From positions 1 to 45,116 of the forward strand of contig NBMH01000006.1 of the NCBI GenBank assembly GCA_002084875.1: a stretch of DNA of 45,116 nucleotides, read 5' to 3'. Below are positions 8,903 to 16,859 of the stretch, one piece after another. Source of the DNA: Anaerolineaceae bacterium 4572_78. GTDB lineage: Bacteria > Chloroflexota > Anaerolineae > 4572-78. Both the position numbers and the translations under genes were made by a program. The notes beneath the pieces are model-generated. The model was not told the origin of the DNA. It saw only the letters and a list, made by a program, of their open reading frames with translations, and ran no database searches. Within the stretch, counting starts at the first letter, position 1; each line of letters begins with the position of its first letter.

Positions 8903-9286
8903 ATGTCACACTTTACACGAATAAAAACAGAAATGGTCAATAGATTATATCTTACCCAAGCCTTAGAAGATTTGGATTGCCATGTTGAAGTGGGTGAAGC
9001 TGAAATTCGAGGCTATCGTGGAAACCGTACTAAAGTTGACCTCAAAGTTCCAACGCAATATGGTGGTTATGATATTGGCTTTCGTAAAAAAGATAACAGT
9101 TATGAAATGGTTGCTGATTGGTGGGGGATTCATGGCATGAAGCCTAAGCAATTCTTAGCAGACGTAACTCAACGTTATGCCTATCGAGCAACGCGTGCCA
9201 AATTGGAGGAGCAAGGCTTCAATCTTGTTGAGGAAAATATCCAAGAAGGAAATCGTATTCATCTAGTTTTACGGCGTGTTGCATAA
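8903..9286 (+). CDS. DUF1257 (Ycf35-like) protein
   Basis: This 127-residue protein matches the DUF1257/Ycf35 pattern as remembered. It has an N-terminal SHFTRIKTEM, a middle block GYRGNRTKVDL and YDIGFRKKDNSYEMVADWWG, and a C-terminal QRYAYRATRAKLEEQGF segment. The family is found in cyanobacteria, algal plastids and some other bacteria, and has no established function. ATG 8903 follows AGGAGATAATAG. DUF2997 and a radical-SAM activase gene follow in the same direction, a grouping that suggests a shared pathway. No membrane segment or signal peptide is visible. Confidence 0.8.
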   Translation: MSHFTRIKTEMVNRLYLTQALEDLDCHVEVGEAEIRGYRGNRTKVDLKVPTQYGGYDIGFRKKDNSYEMVADWWGIHGMKPKQFLADVTQRYAYRATRAKLEEQGFNLVEENIQEGNRIHLVLRRVA

Positions 9287-9334
9287 ATATATAGAACAGA
9301 CTTCTAGTCCGTTCAGAAATTATAGGCGGTAAAC

Positions 9335-9538
9335 ATGGAATTACAAGAAATTGAAGTTATCATTGAAAAAGATGGGCAGGTATCCATTCAAGTTCGCGGT
9401 GTAAAAGGCTTATCTTGTCTTGATTTGACCAAAGATTTAGAGTTGATACTTGGTGGTAAAATTGAAGCCCGTGAGATAAATGCCGACTCTTACGACACAT
9501 CTCAAGCTGATTTAGCTACACAACAAGTTAAGGGATAG
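9335..9538 (+). CDS. DUF2997 small protein
   Basis: This protein of 67 residues has the DUF2997 pattern: IEVIIEKDGQVSIQVRGVKG, a CLDLTKDLE segment and a C-terminal tail. Its single Cys lies where the family usually has one after G. It starts 48 bases after the DUF1257 stop, with a weak AGGCGG-type site. DUF2997 and DUF1257 genes occur side by side elsewhere, which supports both calls. The biochemical role is unknown. The C-terminal Gln/Thr-rich end looks disordered. Confidence 0.75.
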   Translation: MELQEIEVIIEKDGQVSIQVRGVKGLSCLDLTKDLELILGGKIEAREINADSYDTSQADLATQQVKG

Positions 9539-9575
9539 TTTTTCGACTGATGTACATGCATGTACACTTTTTATA

Positions 9576-10169
9576 ATGTCTCATACTTTACGTCTGCATG
9601 ATTTTTTGCCAATAAGCCATGCCAATGGGCCTGGTAACAGAACAGTCGTCTGGTTGCAAGGCTGTTCGCTTGGTTGTCCTGGCTGTTTTAATCAAGATAC
9701 CCACTCTGTTGACGGGGGGGATGTCGTTGCTGTGGATGACCTATTTACACGTATTACCTCTTTAAGTGATTCCATTGAAGGAGTTACTATTAGTGGTGGT
9801 GAGCCTCTGCAACAATTTATTCCCATAGTTGCATTATTACATCGCATAAAGAAAGAAACTTCATTATCAGTATTGGTTTTTAGTGGATTTACATGGAATG
9901 AAATCCAAAAAATGGAAATTGCCCATCGAAATCGTCATGCGGAAAACTTATTGAATTCGCCATTGCCTTACATTGATATTTTAATTGCGGGACGGTATGA
10001 CCCAACCAAGCGAGTAGCTCATGATTTGTATGGTTCAGCTAACCAAACTGTTCATTTTCTTACAGACCGTTACACTTTGGCAGACTTGGCATGTTTGCCC
10101 GAAACTGAAGTGGTAATTTCTCTTGATGGTGATGTGATTGTCAGTGGGATTGACCCTATTGAATTTTAG
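9576..10169 (+). CDS. Small radical-SAM activating-enzyme family protein (NrdG-like)
   Basis: The 197-residue protein has GPGNRTVVWLQGC followed by the Cx3Cx2C iron-sulfur motif (CSLGCPGC, about residues 31-38) and the SAM-binding GGEPLQQ near residue 82. It thus belongs to the small 4Fe-4S activase group that includes NrdG, which makes glycyl radicals. No anaerobic ribonucleotide reductase or other glycyl-radical enzyme is nearby. Its close neighbours are DUF1257 and DUF2997, so its partner may be different from that of NrdG. A clear Shine-Dalgarno site is lacking. Family assignment is firm; the specific function is not. Confidence 0.8.
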   Translation: MSHTLRLHDFLPISHANGPGNRTVVWLQGCSLGCPGCFNQDTHSVDGGDVVAVDDLFTRITSLSDSIEGVTISGGEPLQQFIPIVALLHRIKKETSLSVLVFSGFTWNEIQKMEIAHRNRHAENLLNSPLPYIDILIAGRYDPTKRVAHDLYGSANQTVHFLTDRYTLADLACLPETEVVISLDGDVIVSGIDPIEF

Positions 10170-10186
10170 CCCAGTAGAAAATACAG

Positions 10187-10228
10187 GTAACCGTTCACCC
10201 CCACCCTAGCCCTCCCCCACAGGGAAAA
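10187..10228 (+). repeat. Partial MITE-like repeat (left end)
   Basis: GTAACCGTTCAC at 10187-10198 and the following CCCACCCTAGCCCTCCCCC match the left end of the complete elements at 12547 and 32717. The copy stops after about 40 bases, where the cystathionine gamma-synthase remnant begins. Its insertion may have removed the start of that gene. Confidence 0.65.
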
Positions 10229-10231
10229 TTT

Positions 10232-10558
10232 GCTACAAAAGCAGTACATGTTGGGATAACTCCTGACCCTTCAACTGGAGCAATTGTTCCACCTATATAC
10301 CAAACATCTACATTTGTATTAGAAGAGATAGGCAAGGATAAGGGATTTAGCTATACGCGTGCTAATAACCCAACACGAGGGGTTTTAGAAGCAAACCTTG
10401 CTGGGATTGAAGGAGGCAAGTATGGTGTCTCTTTTGCTTCGGGATTATCGTCGGCTGATGCTTGCATGAGATTGTTATCAGCAGGCGACCATGTTGTTTC
10501 AAGTGAGGATGTTGAGGATATTATCGCTGATTTAGAACAGGCACTAGAAAAAGTATAA
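10232..10558 (+). pseudogene. Cystathionine gamma-synthase/lyase remnant with a large internal deletion
   Basis: The frame reads ATKAVHVGITPDPSTGAIVP, then PPIYQTSTFV, FSYTRANNPTRG, FASGLSSADACM and SAGDHVVSSEDV. These are the N-terminal third of a PLP-dependent trans-sulfuration enzyme. It then runs directly into EDIIADLEQALEKV, the normal extreme C-terminus. About 270 residues are missing, including the PLP-binding lysine, and the reading frame is kept across the junction. The direct repeat GAGGAT at the join (in AGTGAGGATGTTGAGGATAT) suggests deletion by short homology. There is no start codon, because a partial repeat replaces the 5' end. It cannot be an active enzyme. Confidence 0.85.
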
Positions 10559-10565
10559 TTCATAT

Positions 10566-10604
10566 TGGAGGGTCAAAGCTTGCTTTGACATGAAAAAGCA
10601 AGCT
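10566..10604 (-). repeat. Double-hairpin repeat, partial
   Basis: On the minus strand it reads AAAGCTTGCTTTTTCATGTC followed by AAAGCAAGCTTTGACCCTCC, the core of the 50-base family seen at 16860 and 36012. It lies between the pseudogene and the end of dcd and could form a terminator-like structure for either strand. Confidence 0.7.
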
Positions 10605-10614
10605 TTGAACAGCC

Positions 10615-11199
10615 CTACACATGCATATCCATTTTAGGCAATGTGATTCCTGTTTGCCCTTGATATTTTCCTTTACGGTCAGCATAAGTGACCATGCATG
10701 GTTCATCACTCATAAAAAAGAGAACTTGAGCAATCCCTTCATTGGCATAGATGCGAGCAGGTAAAGGATTTGTATTGCTAATTTCAATGGTGATATGTCC
10801 TTCCCAACCTGCCTCTAAAACAGTTGGAGGCGAGACAATCCCACAACGAGCATAGGAGCTTTTTGTTGTCATTAAACCTGTGACATTTGGCAACATGCGG
10901 ATATATTCCACGCTACGAGCTAGGGCAAATGAATTCGGTGGAATGATGCAATAACGTCCTCGTTCATCCTCATGAATTTTGCCCTCAACAAACGACCGTT
11001 CATCAAAGTTTTTTGGGTCAATTACCACCGCATTGACGTTTAAAAAAATCTTGAATTCATCTGCGGTAGAAACATCATACCCATAAGATGAAAGCCCATA
11101 AGAAATCACATTTTGCTGTACCAATTGTCTTGAAAAAGGTTCAATCATATCATGTTCCAAAACCATCTTTTCAATCCAAGAATCGGGTTTTAATGTCAT
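10615..11199 (-). CDS. dcd: dCTP deaminase
   Basis: Dcd deaminates dCTP to dUTP (or directly to dUMP in bifunctional forms) for thymidylate synthesis. The 194-residue protein shows [11 protein letters not shown], the nucleotide-binding KSSYARCGI and the catalytic segment [15 protein letters not shown], with Glu as general base. The C-terminal [13 protein letters not shown] closes the active site. The start is supported by AGGAGGAG upstream, which lies inside the end of the HIT gene. The two genes are four bases apart, so they form an operon. The HIT protein may handle nucleotide by-products, but this is inference. Confidence 0.95.
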   Translation of the reverse strand: MTLKPDSWIEKMVLEHDMIEPFSRQLVQQNVISYGLSSYGYDVSTADEFKIFLNVNAVVIDPKNFDERSFVEGKIHEDERGRYCIIPPNSFALARSVEYIRMLPNVTGLMTTKSSYARCGIVSPPTVLEAGWEGHITIEISNTNPLPARIYANEGIAQVLFFMSDEPCMVTYADRKGKYQGQTGITLPKMDMHV

Positions 11200-11203
11200 C
11201 TGA

Positions 11204-11563
11204 TTACTCCTCCTGTCTAGTCAACATCGGACCAAGCCGCCGACCACCGAGCAAATGAACATGCAAATGAAAAACTTCTTGCCCACCATCTTTATTGCAA
11301 TTGACAATTAGACGATAGCCACTTTCGGCAATGCCCTCTTGTTTAGCAATCTTTGCGGCTACTACAAAAAGATGCCCTAATATTTGTTCATTTTCAGGGG
11401 TGGCATCATTGACAGTGGGAATCACATTGTTTGGCACAATTAGTATATGTGTTGGGGCTTGGGGATGGATGTCCCGAAACGCCGTCGTTTGTTCATCCTG
11501 ATAAATAATATCAGCTGGTATTTCACCATGTATAATTTTGCTAAAAATTGTGTCTTTAGCCAT
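11204..11563 (-). CDS. HIT family nucleotide hydrolase (Hint-like)
   Basis: This 119-residue protein begins [20 protein letters not shown] and contains the histidine triad HLHVHLLGG near the C-terminus. This is typical of Hint/protein kinase C interacting-type phosphoramidases that hydrolyse AMP-linked substrates. ATG at 11563 is chosen because AAGGAG lies nine bases upstream and homology begins there. The longer open frame upstream is repeat sequence. A promoter with TTACAA and TATAAC boxes lies immediately upstream within a dispersed repeat. It is co-transcribed with dcd. Confidence 0.92.
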   Translation of the reverse strand: MAKDTIFSKIIHGEIPADIIYQDEQTTAFRDIHPQAPTHILIVPNNVIPTVNDATPENEQILGHLFVVAAKIAKQEGIAESGYRLIVNCNKDGGQEVFHLHVHLLGGRRLGPMLTRQEE

Positions 11564-11583
11564 AACCTTAGCTCCTTGTAATA

Positions 11584-11723
11584 AGTTATACTTGCTAAGG
11601 GTAAGAATTGTAATTTTAAACCATGTGGTTTGTGCCACAAACCCCTGCATTAACACTATTCACAAATGTAGGGGTTTATGGCATAAACCCGCTTATGGTA
11701 TTCACAAAACTAACCCTTTTTTG
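11584..11723 (-). repeat. Promoter-bearing dispersed repeat, long copy with nested 67-base insertion
   Basis: On the minus strand this matches 2135-2212 at both ends but is split by 67 extra bases (11617-11683). The extra segment is an imperfect inverted repeat, TGCCATAAACCCCTACAT against ATGCAGGGGTTTGTGGCA. It is flanked by TAAACC on both sides (11617-11622 and 11684-11689), present once in the short copy, as expected for target-site duplication. Confidence 0.8.
11585..11613 (-). promoter_or_regulatory. Probable promoter of the HIT-dcd operon
   Basis: On the minus strand TTACAA (11613-11608) and TATAAC (11590-11585) are 17 bases apart. The start of HIT is about 20 bases downstream, giving a very short leader. 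It is homologous to the nusA promoter because both lie in copies of the same repeat. Confidence 0.6.
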
Positions 11724-11728
11724 GTATA

Positions 11729-12520
11729 TCATTGATTTTTAGATATAGTCCGAGTAATGTGTGCTGTTAGATTTCTTGGTGATACTTTTGATACCAATGT
11801 CATCAAGGTATTCAATGCTCCAGGAATAACAACCGTTTGCCCTTTCATCAAACCACGATAGCCAATTTCAGCCACATCTCGAGCTGACATTGAACTCCGT
11901 TGCAATAAATTCGGTATCTTAAAATGTGCTTTATCATGAAAAGCAGTTGTAGTTATGCCAGGACAAAGAACTGTTACCATGACTCCTGTTCCTTTTAACT
12001 CACTAGCGATTGCTTCTGAAAAGGATAATACATACGCTTTACTAGCACTGTAGACAGCCATATTTGGTACTGCTTGAAATGCAAGCCTTGAGCCGACATT
12101 TAATATCCGACCAAATTTACGTTTAACCATACCAGACATGAATAATCTAGTGAGATGAGTTAAGGCAGTCATGTTGACCTGCATCATTTGCAGTTCTTTG
12201 TTGAGGTCAAGCTCTGCAAAATATCCATACGTACCAAACCCCGCATTGTTTACAAGAATGTCAACAGATATACCATCTTTCTGTAACGTCTCAAAAATTT
12301 CATTCGGGGCGTTTGGTTCAGATAAGTCTCTGACAAGCACTTTGCTATCAAGCTGATACTTTTGTGATAATTCTTGTGCTAATTGATTTAATTTTTGCTC
12401 ACTCCGAGCAGTCAATATTAAATTATGGTCATGTTCTGCAAATACTTTGCTTAATTCATAGCCGATGCCACTGGATGCTCCAGTGATAAGAACGTTTTTT
12501 CTTTGTTGAAATTGGGACAT
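11729..12520 (-). CDS. Short-chain dehydrogenase/reductase
   Basis: This 263-residue SDR has the NAD(P)-binding TGASSGIG near residue 14, NNAGFGTYG near residue 90, the catalytic Ser in NVGSRLAF and the YSASK tyrosine-lysine pair near residue 155. The residues around ARSEQKL after the second strand suggest NADP preference. The closest general group is the DltE/YqjQ-like SDRs; the substrate cannot be told. ATG 12520 is preceded by GGAGGT at eight bases; an upstream in-frame start at 12562 is less likely. A complete MITE-like repeat lies 27 bases upstream. Confidence 0.88.
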   Translation of the reverse strand: MSQFQQRKNVLITGASSGIGYELSKVFAEHDHNLILTARSEQKLNQLAQELSQKYQLDSKVLVRDLSEPNAPNEIFETLQKDGISVDILVNNAGFGTYGYFAELDLNKELQMMQVNMTALTHLTRLFMSGMVKRKFGRILNVGSRLAFQAVPNMAVYSASKAYVLSFSEAIASELKGTGVMVTVLCPGITTTAFHDKAHFKIPNLLQRSSMSARDVAEIGYRGLMKGQTVVIPGALNTLMTLVSKVSPRNLTAHITRTISKNQ

Positions 12521-12546
12521 TATTATTACCTCCAAGTTATGTAAAA

Positions 12547-12672
12547 GTAACCGTTCACACACCCACCCCTAACCCTCCTCACAGGGAGAGGGGAATCTTA
12601 CTTCCCTTCTCCTAGCAGGGGAAGGGGCTTGGGGGTTGGGGTCTATTGACGAGAGGGGGAGTGAATAATTAC
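12547..12672 (+). repeat. Complete MITE-like repeat with terminal inverted repeats
   Basis: The element starts GTAACCGTTCAC and ends GTGAATAATTAC; these ends are imperfect inverted repeats (GTAAnnnTTCAC). The interior has C-rich and G-rich arms (CCCACCCCTAACCCTCC and GGGGTTGGGG) that can fold into a long hairpin. It has no coding capacity. The copy at 32717-32835 has the same ends and layout and also lies just upstream of a minus-strand gene. Confidence 0.8.
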
Positions 12673-12770
12673 ATGTAAAATCATATCAGACATATTGCTA
12701 AATAAAATATTGTTTAGTTTGCCACTAACATGGCTGTTTGGCAAATTTCCCCATGTAACCCAAAAAACTG

Positions 12771-13439
12771 CTATTCAATGGCTTCAATTATGTATGGATA
12801 GACTGTATCACAAATAACTTTATATCCTTCGGCATTGGGATGCATGCCATCAAAAAGGTTGAGATTTGGGTTGTCAACTACCCCTTCTAGGAAGGACGGA
12901 ATTAAAATGATATTTTTCTCTTTAGCAATCCTAACATACATTTCATCGAAGGCAGCCATGTAAGCATTATCCATCGGGATAAGAGATTCCATACCAGCTA
13001 ATACTACGATGCTACCATGTGCCTGCAATCTATCCACAATTTGGCTGATATTTTGATAAGTGTGTTCAAATTTAATTGCCCAACCTGCATCGTTCACGCC
13101 AATTTCAAGAATGACGATATTGGGATTATAAGAGGCTAAGATTTCATCGACACGCGAAAGTGTGCCCCGACTAATTTCCCCACTGATACCAGCATTGATG
13201 ACATTATAATTGTAACCATTTGCTTTTAGTTTTTGTTCCAAAAGAGCAGGATATGCTTGATTTTCATGTAGGAGATAGCCTTCTGTTAGGCTATCTCCCA
13301 ACGCAACGATAATACCTTGATGAGTTGCTTCAGAATGAGATGAAGTAACAGTTGGCGTTTTGATACTCCCACAAGCTGTCATGCCAAGCATTACAGAAAA
13401 AATAAGTGATTTTAAGAATATAAATTTGTGTTCATGCAT
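12771..13439 (-). CDS. SGNH/GDSL-family esterase lipoprotein
   Basis: This 222-residue protein starts with a lipoprotein signal (hydrophobic FLKSLIFSVML, lipobox LGMTAC, Cys near residue 23), so it is probably anchored outside the cytoplasmic membrane. The SGNH blocks are present: GDSLTEGY (catalytic Ser), GISGEIS (Gly), GVND (Asn) and DGMHPN (Asp and His). This is the TesA-like lysophospholipase/esterase pattern. The substrate cannot be deduced. No Shine-Dalgarno sequence is obvious. It stands alone between repeats, divergent from the next gene. Confidence 0.87.
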   Translation of the reverse strand: MHEHKFIFLKSLIFSVMLGMTACGSIKTPTVTSSHSEATHQGIIVALGDSLTEGYLLHENQAYPALLEQKLKANGYNYNVINAGISGEISRGTLSRVDEILASYNPNIVILEIGVNDAGWAIKFEHTYQNISQIVDRLQAHGSIVVLAGMESLIPMDNAYMAAFDEMYVRIAKEKNIILIPSFLEGVVDNPNLNLFDGMHPNAEGYKVICDTVYPYIIEAIE

Positions 13440-13446
13440 AATTTTT

Positions 13447-13533
13447 TGTAACCGTTCTGCCCTCTCCCCTGCCCCTCTCCCAAATGGCGAGGGGAATTAT
13501 AGACCTGACAGGTTTTCAAAACCTGTCAGGTCT
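13447..13533 (+). repeat. MITE-like fragment plus 33-base palindrome
   Basis: GTAACCGTTCTGCCCTCTCC at 13447 is a degenerate left end of the GTAACCGTTCAC family. The following 33 bases (13501-13533) are a perfect inverted repeat with arm AGACCTGACAGGTTTT, found again at 31366-31398. It lies in the divergent space between the SGNH gene and the propeller gene. Confidence 0.75.
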
Positions 13534-13625
13534 AACCTAGAGACATTTTGCCTTATTTCATTTTTATTGTCAACTATGGGATAAGAAGTAGGCTGAATAT
13601 CAATTTCTCTAAAAAAGAACCACAT

Positions 13626-13653
13626 TTGCCTTAATAATATTTCCTGCTAAAAT
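13626..13653 (+). promoter_or_regulatory. Probable promoter for the beta-propeller protein gene
   Basis: TTGCCT at 13626-13631 and TAAAAT at 13648-13653 are 16 bases apart, about 38 bases before ATG 13691. A purine-rich GAGGAAACAGAAG serves as ribosome-binding region. Confidence 0.45.
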
Positions 13654-13690
13654 AGCAACTATAATTAAATGAGGAAACAGAAGAAGAAAC

Positions 13691-15688
13691 ATGAAATCGT
13701 CTGGCTCCCGTAATTTCATTCGGGTTATCATAGTATTTATTGTTATTGCAGGTTTGGCAGGTGGTGTTTATTATTATGACACTTTACAAACTACACCCAC
13801 ACCAACTGTAACGCCTGAACCCGAACTTTCGCTGACACCTATGTCAACAGCTGAAACACCTAAATCTACCGTCATATCACCTGAAGTTACGACTGTGCCT
13901 GAAGTTATCACAGTAGAAACAACACCCTCTGTCATGGAAACTAACGTACCTGTTCAGCAGGCTACTGCTACGAAAATGCCAATTCCTTCACCTACAGGCG
14001 GTTTTATTATTTATAATATTTTGCCAGAACCAAATGCTGTTGGGAAGGTACAAGTAACTGAAATAGCCAGAACTTTAGACCAAAATTTGTATGCAGGTCA
14101 AGTAGATGGTATACTATCTCATGGAATTATACAGTTTGATTTATCTTTCATTCCTGATGATGCTGTAGTGGGTTCGGTAGAATTTCGTTTGCTGGGTTTA
14201 GAAGGGGAAGATTTAACGGAAGATGTTGCTTTTTCTGTCAGTATTCTCTCGGATGAAATCGGTCAGGATTGGCGAACCTATCCACCTGAACAAATCCACA
14301 ATGCCGTGGTTGTGGATACGTTATTTCCGACCCTAAAAATGGATAATTTAAATCAAGGTGAAGTTAATCAATTTGTTTTCAATAAGGCTCAATTAAGCAT
14401 TGTTCAACAACGTTTACGGACAAATTTTCTCACCTTAAGGATAAGTAGTCTAACCCCCAATTTAGCAGGCTGGTTTGCATGGGATAGCGGTTTTGAGTCA
14501 GCCACTCCAGGACAGGGACCACGACTACGACTCGGTGTAATTCGTCCAACGGGATCACTAGCAGGGGCTCCAACACCGACGGGTACAACAGTACCAACCT
14601 ATGTAGTAGTTACAAGCATACCTACCCCTGAAAACATTTTAACGGCAGCTGCAATTGCAGCCACTTTAACCACTGAAGCGACTCAAACAGGAACTGCTAC
14701 ACCATTACCACCAAATTTTGTCACGCCGATAGCAGTTACTGATACGCCTGTACCCGAAAATGTTGCTACGGCTATTTTTCAAAAATTGGAAGAGACAGCG
14801 GCTATCATTGCCTTTGGAACACCAACTCTAACGCCAATCAACATAGCAAAAGCGACTGGAACTCCAACCGAGACGACAACACCACTGTTTATTTTTCTCG
14901 TTGACGAGTTGCCGCCATGGACTGCAACACCAACCGTTACGCCGTATCCATCCGTACCTGCTAGTCTTATTGGTAAAATCGCCTTTAAATCAGACCGTAC
15001 TGGTGAGGAACAAACTTACATTATCAATCCTGATGGAACAGGGATTGCCTTGCTGACATCAAGTTGGCCTTATGAAGTTGCCGAGAAGGCTGATTCCTAT
15101 TCGATAGATGGGCGTTTTCGAACATTTAACAGGGATGTTATTCGCTATAGAGCTGTTGAAACAAAATTACAAGACGGTACAATTAATGTTGGTTTTGAGC
15201 GAAATGACGCTCCAGCAATTATGTGGTATGATGCTCATTACTGGGTTGAGGGACAAGTTACTTATTTTGCCGAAGGTATTGCTTACCAAAGTGTTTGGTC
15301 GCCAACTCAGGAACAGATTACTTTTGTTTCTAATGAAACAGGGAATGATGAAATCTACCGAGTTGATAAAAACGGTTTAAATCTGTTACAATTGACCAAA
15401 GATGAATATCATTGGTGGGATAAACATCCATCATGGTCACCCGATGGAGAACAAATTGTTTTTTGGTCTAACCGTACTGGCATACAGCAACTATGGGTAA
15501 TGGATAAAGATGGTGGAAGTTTATATAGTTTGAGTAGAGCAGAGTTTAATGATTGGGACCCTGTTTGGATTAAGTATCCAAATGTACCAATGTATTCGGA
15601 GACACCTGACCCACAGCATGATAAACCTGTTCCGACTGGTATACCAACGAGTACACATGTTCCAACATCAACACCGCCCGAACGGTAA
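13691..15688 (+). CDS. Membrane-anchored Thr/Pro-rich protein with WD40-like (TolB-type) beta-propeller repeats
   Basis: The N-terminus has one membrane segment (about residues 10-28, VIIVFIVIAGLAGGVYYY), with most of the protein probably outside. A Thr/Pro-rich linker follows to about 110. Next comes a beta-rich domain (about 115-300, FIIYNILPEPNAVGKVQV onward) resembling carbohydrate-binding or adhesive modules. A second Thr/Pro linker follows. From about residue 430 there are TolB-like propeller blades: GKIAFKSDRTGEEQTYIINP, SVWSPTQEQITFVSN and SWSPDGEQIVFWSNRTG. Only three to four blades are visible, fewer than a closed propeller, and the gene ends in another low-complexity tail. This layout is common in Chloroflexota surface proteins. 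The role is unknown. Confidence 0.8.
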   Translation: MKSSGSRNFIRVIIVFIVIAGLAGGVYYYDTLQTTPTPTVTPEPELSLTPMSTAETPKSTVISPEVTTVPEVITVETTPSVMETNVPVQQATATKMPIPSPTGGFIIYNILPEPNAVGKVQVTEIARTLDQNLYAGQVDGILSHGIIQFDLSFIPDDAVVGSVEFRLLGLEGEDLTEDVAFSVSILSDEIGQDWRTYPPEQIHNAVVVDTLFPTLKMDNLNQGEVNQFVFNKAQLSIVQQRLRTNFLTLRISSLTPNLAGWFAWDSGFESATPGQGPRLRLGVIRPTGSLAGAPTPTGTTVPTYVVVTSIPTPENILTAAAIAATLTTEATQTGTATPLPPNFVTPIAVTDTPVPENVATAIFQKLEETAAIIAFGTPTLTPINIAKATGTPTETTTPLFIFLVDELPPWTATPTVTPYPSVPASLIGKIAFKSDRTGEEQTYIINPDGTGIALLTSSWPYEVAEKADSYSIDGRFRTFNRDVIRYRAVETKLQDGTINVGFERNDAPAIMWYDAHYWVEGQVTYFAEGIAYQSVWSPTQEQITFVSNETGNDEIYRVDKNGLNLLQLTKDEYHWWDKHPSWSPDGEQIVFWSNRTGIQQLWVMDKDGGSLYSLSRAEFNDWDPVWIKYPNVPMYSETPDPQHDKPVPTGIPTSTHVPTSTPPER

Positions 15689-15709
15689 TATTGTCAGTAG
15701 ACCATAATA

Positions 15710-15780
15710 GTTGGGGCGTATGGCCATACGCCCCAACCCATGACCTCTCGCCCTCTGGAGAGAGGTCATGAGAGAGGGCT
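15710..15780 (+). repeat. Palindromic repeats after the propeller gene
   Basis: A perfect 28-base palindrome (15710-15737, arm GTTGGGGCGTATGG) is followed by TGACCTCTC at 15741-15749 pairing with GAGAGGTCA at 15760-15768. The first belongs to the GTAGGGGC/GCCCCTAC family also seen at 24933 and 44944. Either hairpin could end transcription, though no T-run follows. Confidence 0.7.
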
Positions 15781-15803
15781 AATTAAACAAAAAAAGGAGT
15801 GAC

Positions 15804-16805
15804 ATGATTATCAGTCGCACGCCGTTGCGAGTTAGTTTTGCAGGTGGGGGAAGTGATTTGCCCGCCTTTTATCAAAAAGAACAAGGAGCAGTAGTTAGCA
15901 CTGCTATTGATAAATATATCTATATCACCGTGAACAAAAAGTTCAATCATCAAGTTCGAGCTAGTTATGCGATAACAGAAATTGTAGATAATGCTGACCT
16001 GCTTAAACATGAGTTGATTCGCGAATCATTACAACTAATTGGTACTAAACAGGGGATTGAAATTACGTCAATCTCCGATATTCCATCTACGGGAACAGGT
16101 TTAGGTTCATCTAGTAGCTACACTGTTGGTCTATTAAATGCTTTGTATGCTTACAAAGGTAAGATGGCAGGAGCTGAACGTCTAGCCAGTGAGGCATGTT
16201 ATGTTGAGATTGAACAATGTGGTAAACCAATTGGTAAACAAGACCAATACATCGCCGCTTATGGTGGCTTGCAATACATTCGGTTTAATCGTGATGGCAC
16301 TGTTTTTACTGACCCTGTTATTTGTGAGCCAAATACGCGGCGGCGTTTGCAAGAAGGATTGCTTTTGTTGTATACTGGGCTGACACGTAGTGCCGATGCT
16401 ATCCTGATAGAACAATCAAGAGAAACAAAGACAAAAGTAGAAAAACAAGCTGTACTGCGTGAAATGGTGGGACTTGCTCATCAATTGTATGATGCTTTGT
16501 GTCTAAATGATACTGATGCTTTTGGAGAAATTTTGCATGACGGTTGGATGAAAAAACGACAACTTACTGCAAAAATCAGTACCCCACTGATTGATGATTG
16601 GTATGAACGGGCACGACAAGCAGGTGCAATTGGGGGTAAAATTTTGGGTGCGGGTGGTGGAGGTTTTTTGCTTCTCTATGCACATCCGCAACGCCATGTT
16701 GATATCTGTCGAGCATTGCCCGAATTAAAACCTGTTTCCTTTAAATTCTGCCCGCAAGGGAGTAAAATTATTTATGTTGAAGAACATGGCTATAATTTAT
16801 ATTAG
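15804..16805 (+). CDS. GHMP-family sugar kinase (heptose-7-phosphate kinase, HddA-like)
   Basis: This 333-residue GHMP kinase begins MIISRTPLRVSFAGGGSDLP. The ATP-binding motif GTGLGSSSSYTVGLLNAL lies near residue 97, and the C-terminal motif is GGKILGAGGGGFLL. These match the D-glycero-alpha-D-manno-heptose 7-phosphate kinase group, which makes heptose 1,7-bisphosphate for GDP-heptose used in surface glycans. ATG 15804 follows AAAGGAGTGAC. The tyrosine-kinase chain-length gene follows, fitting a role in exopolysaccharide or S-layer glycan synthesis. Other HddA-like kinases act on fucose or related sugars, so the substrate is not certain. Confidence 0.85.
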   Translation: MIISRTPLRVSFAGGGSDLPAFYQKEQGAVVSTAIDKYIYITVNKKFNHQVRASYAITEIVDNADLLKHELIRESLQLIGTKQGIEITSISDIPSTGTGLGSSSSYTVGLLNALYAYKGKMAGAERLASEACYVEIEQCGKPIGKQDQYIAAYGGLQYIRFNRDGTVFTDPVICEPNTRRRLQEGLLLLYTGLTRSADAILIEQSRETKTKVEKQAVLREMVGLAHQLYDALCLNDTDAFGEILHDGWMKKRQLTAKISTPLIDDWYERARQAGAIGGKILGAGGGGFLLLYAHPQRHVDICRALPELKPVSFKFCPQGSKIIYVEEHGYNLY

Positions 16806-16859
16806 GAATTATGGATTAGGGATTAGGATGTAGGAGTGACAAACTTGGAGCATCAAAGC

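Noticed and set aside
9576-10169. Calling the activase nrdG outright
   Set aside because: Motifs fit, but no anaerobic ribonucleotide reductase is nearby and its neighbours are DUF1257 and DUF2997.
13790-15000. Repeated ACACC/CCAAC runs suggesting a non-coding repeat array
   Set aside because: They encode Thr/Pro-rich linkers in a long open frame with a membrane anchor and propeller repeats.
15710-15768. Classical rho-independent terminator after the propeller gene
   Set aside because: The hairpins are strong but no T-run follows, and the first belongs to a dispersed palindrome family, so they are listed as repeats.
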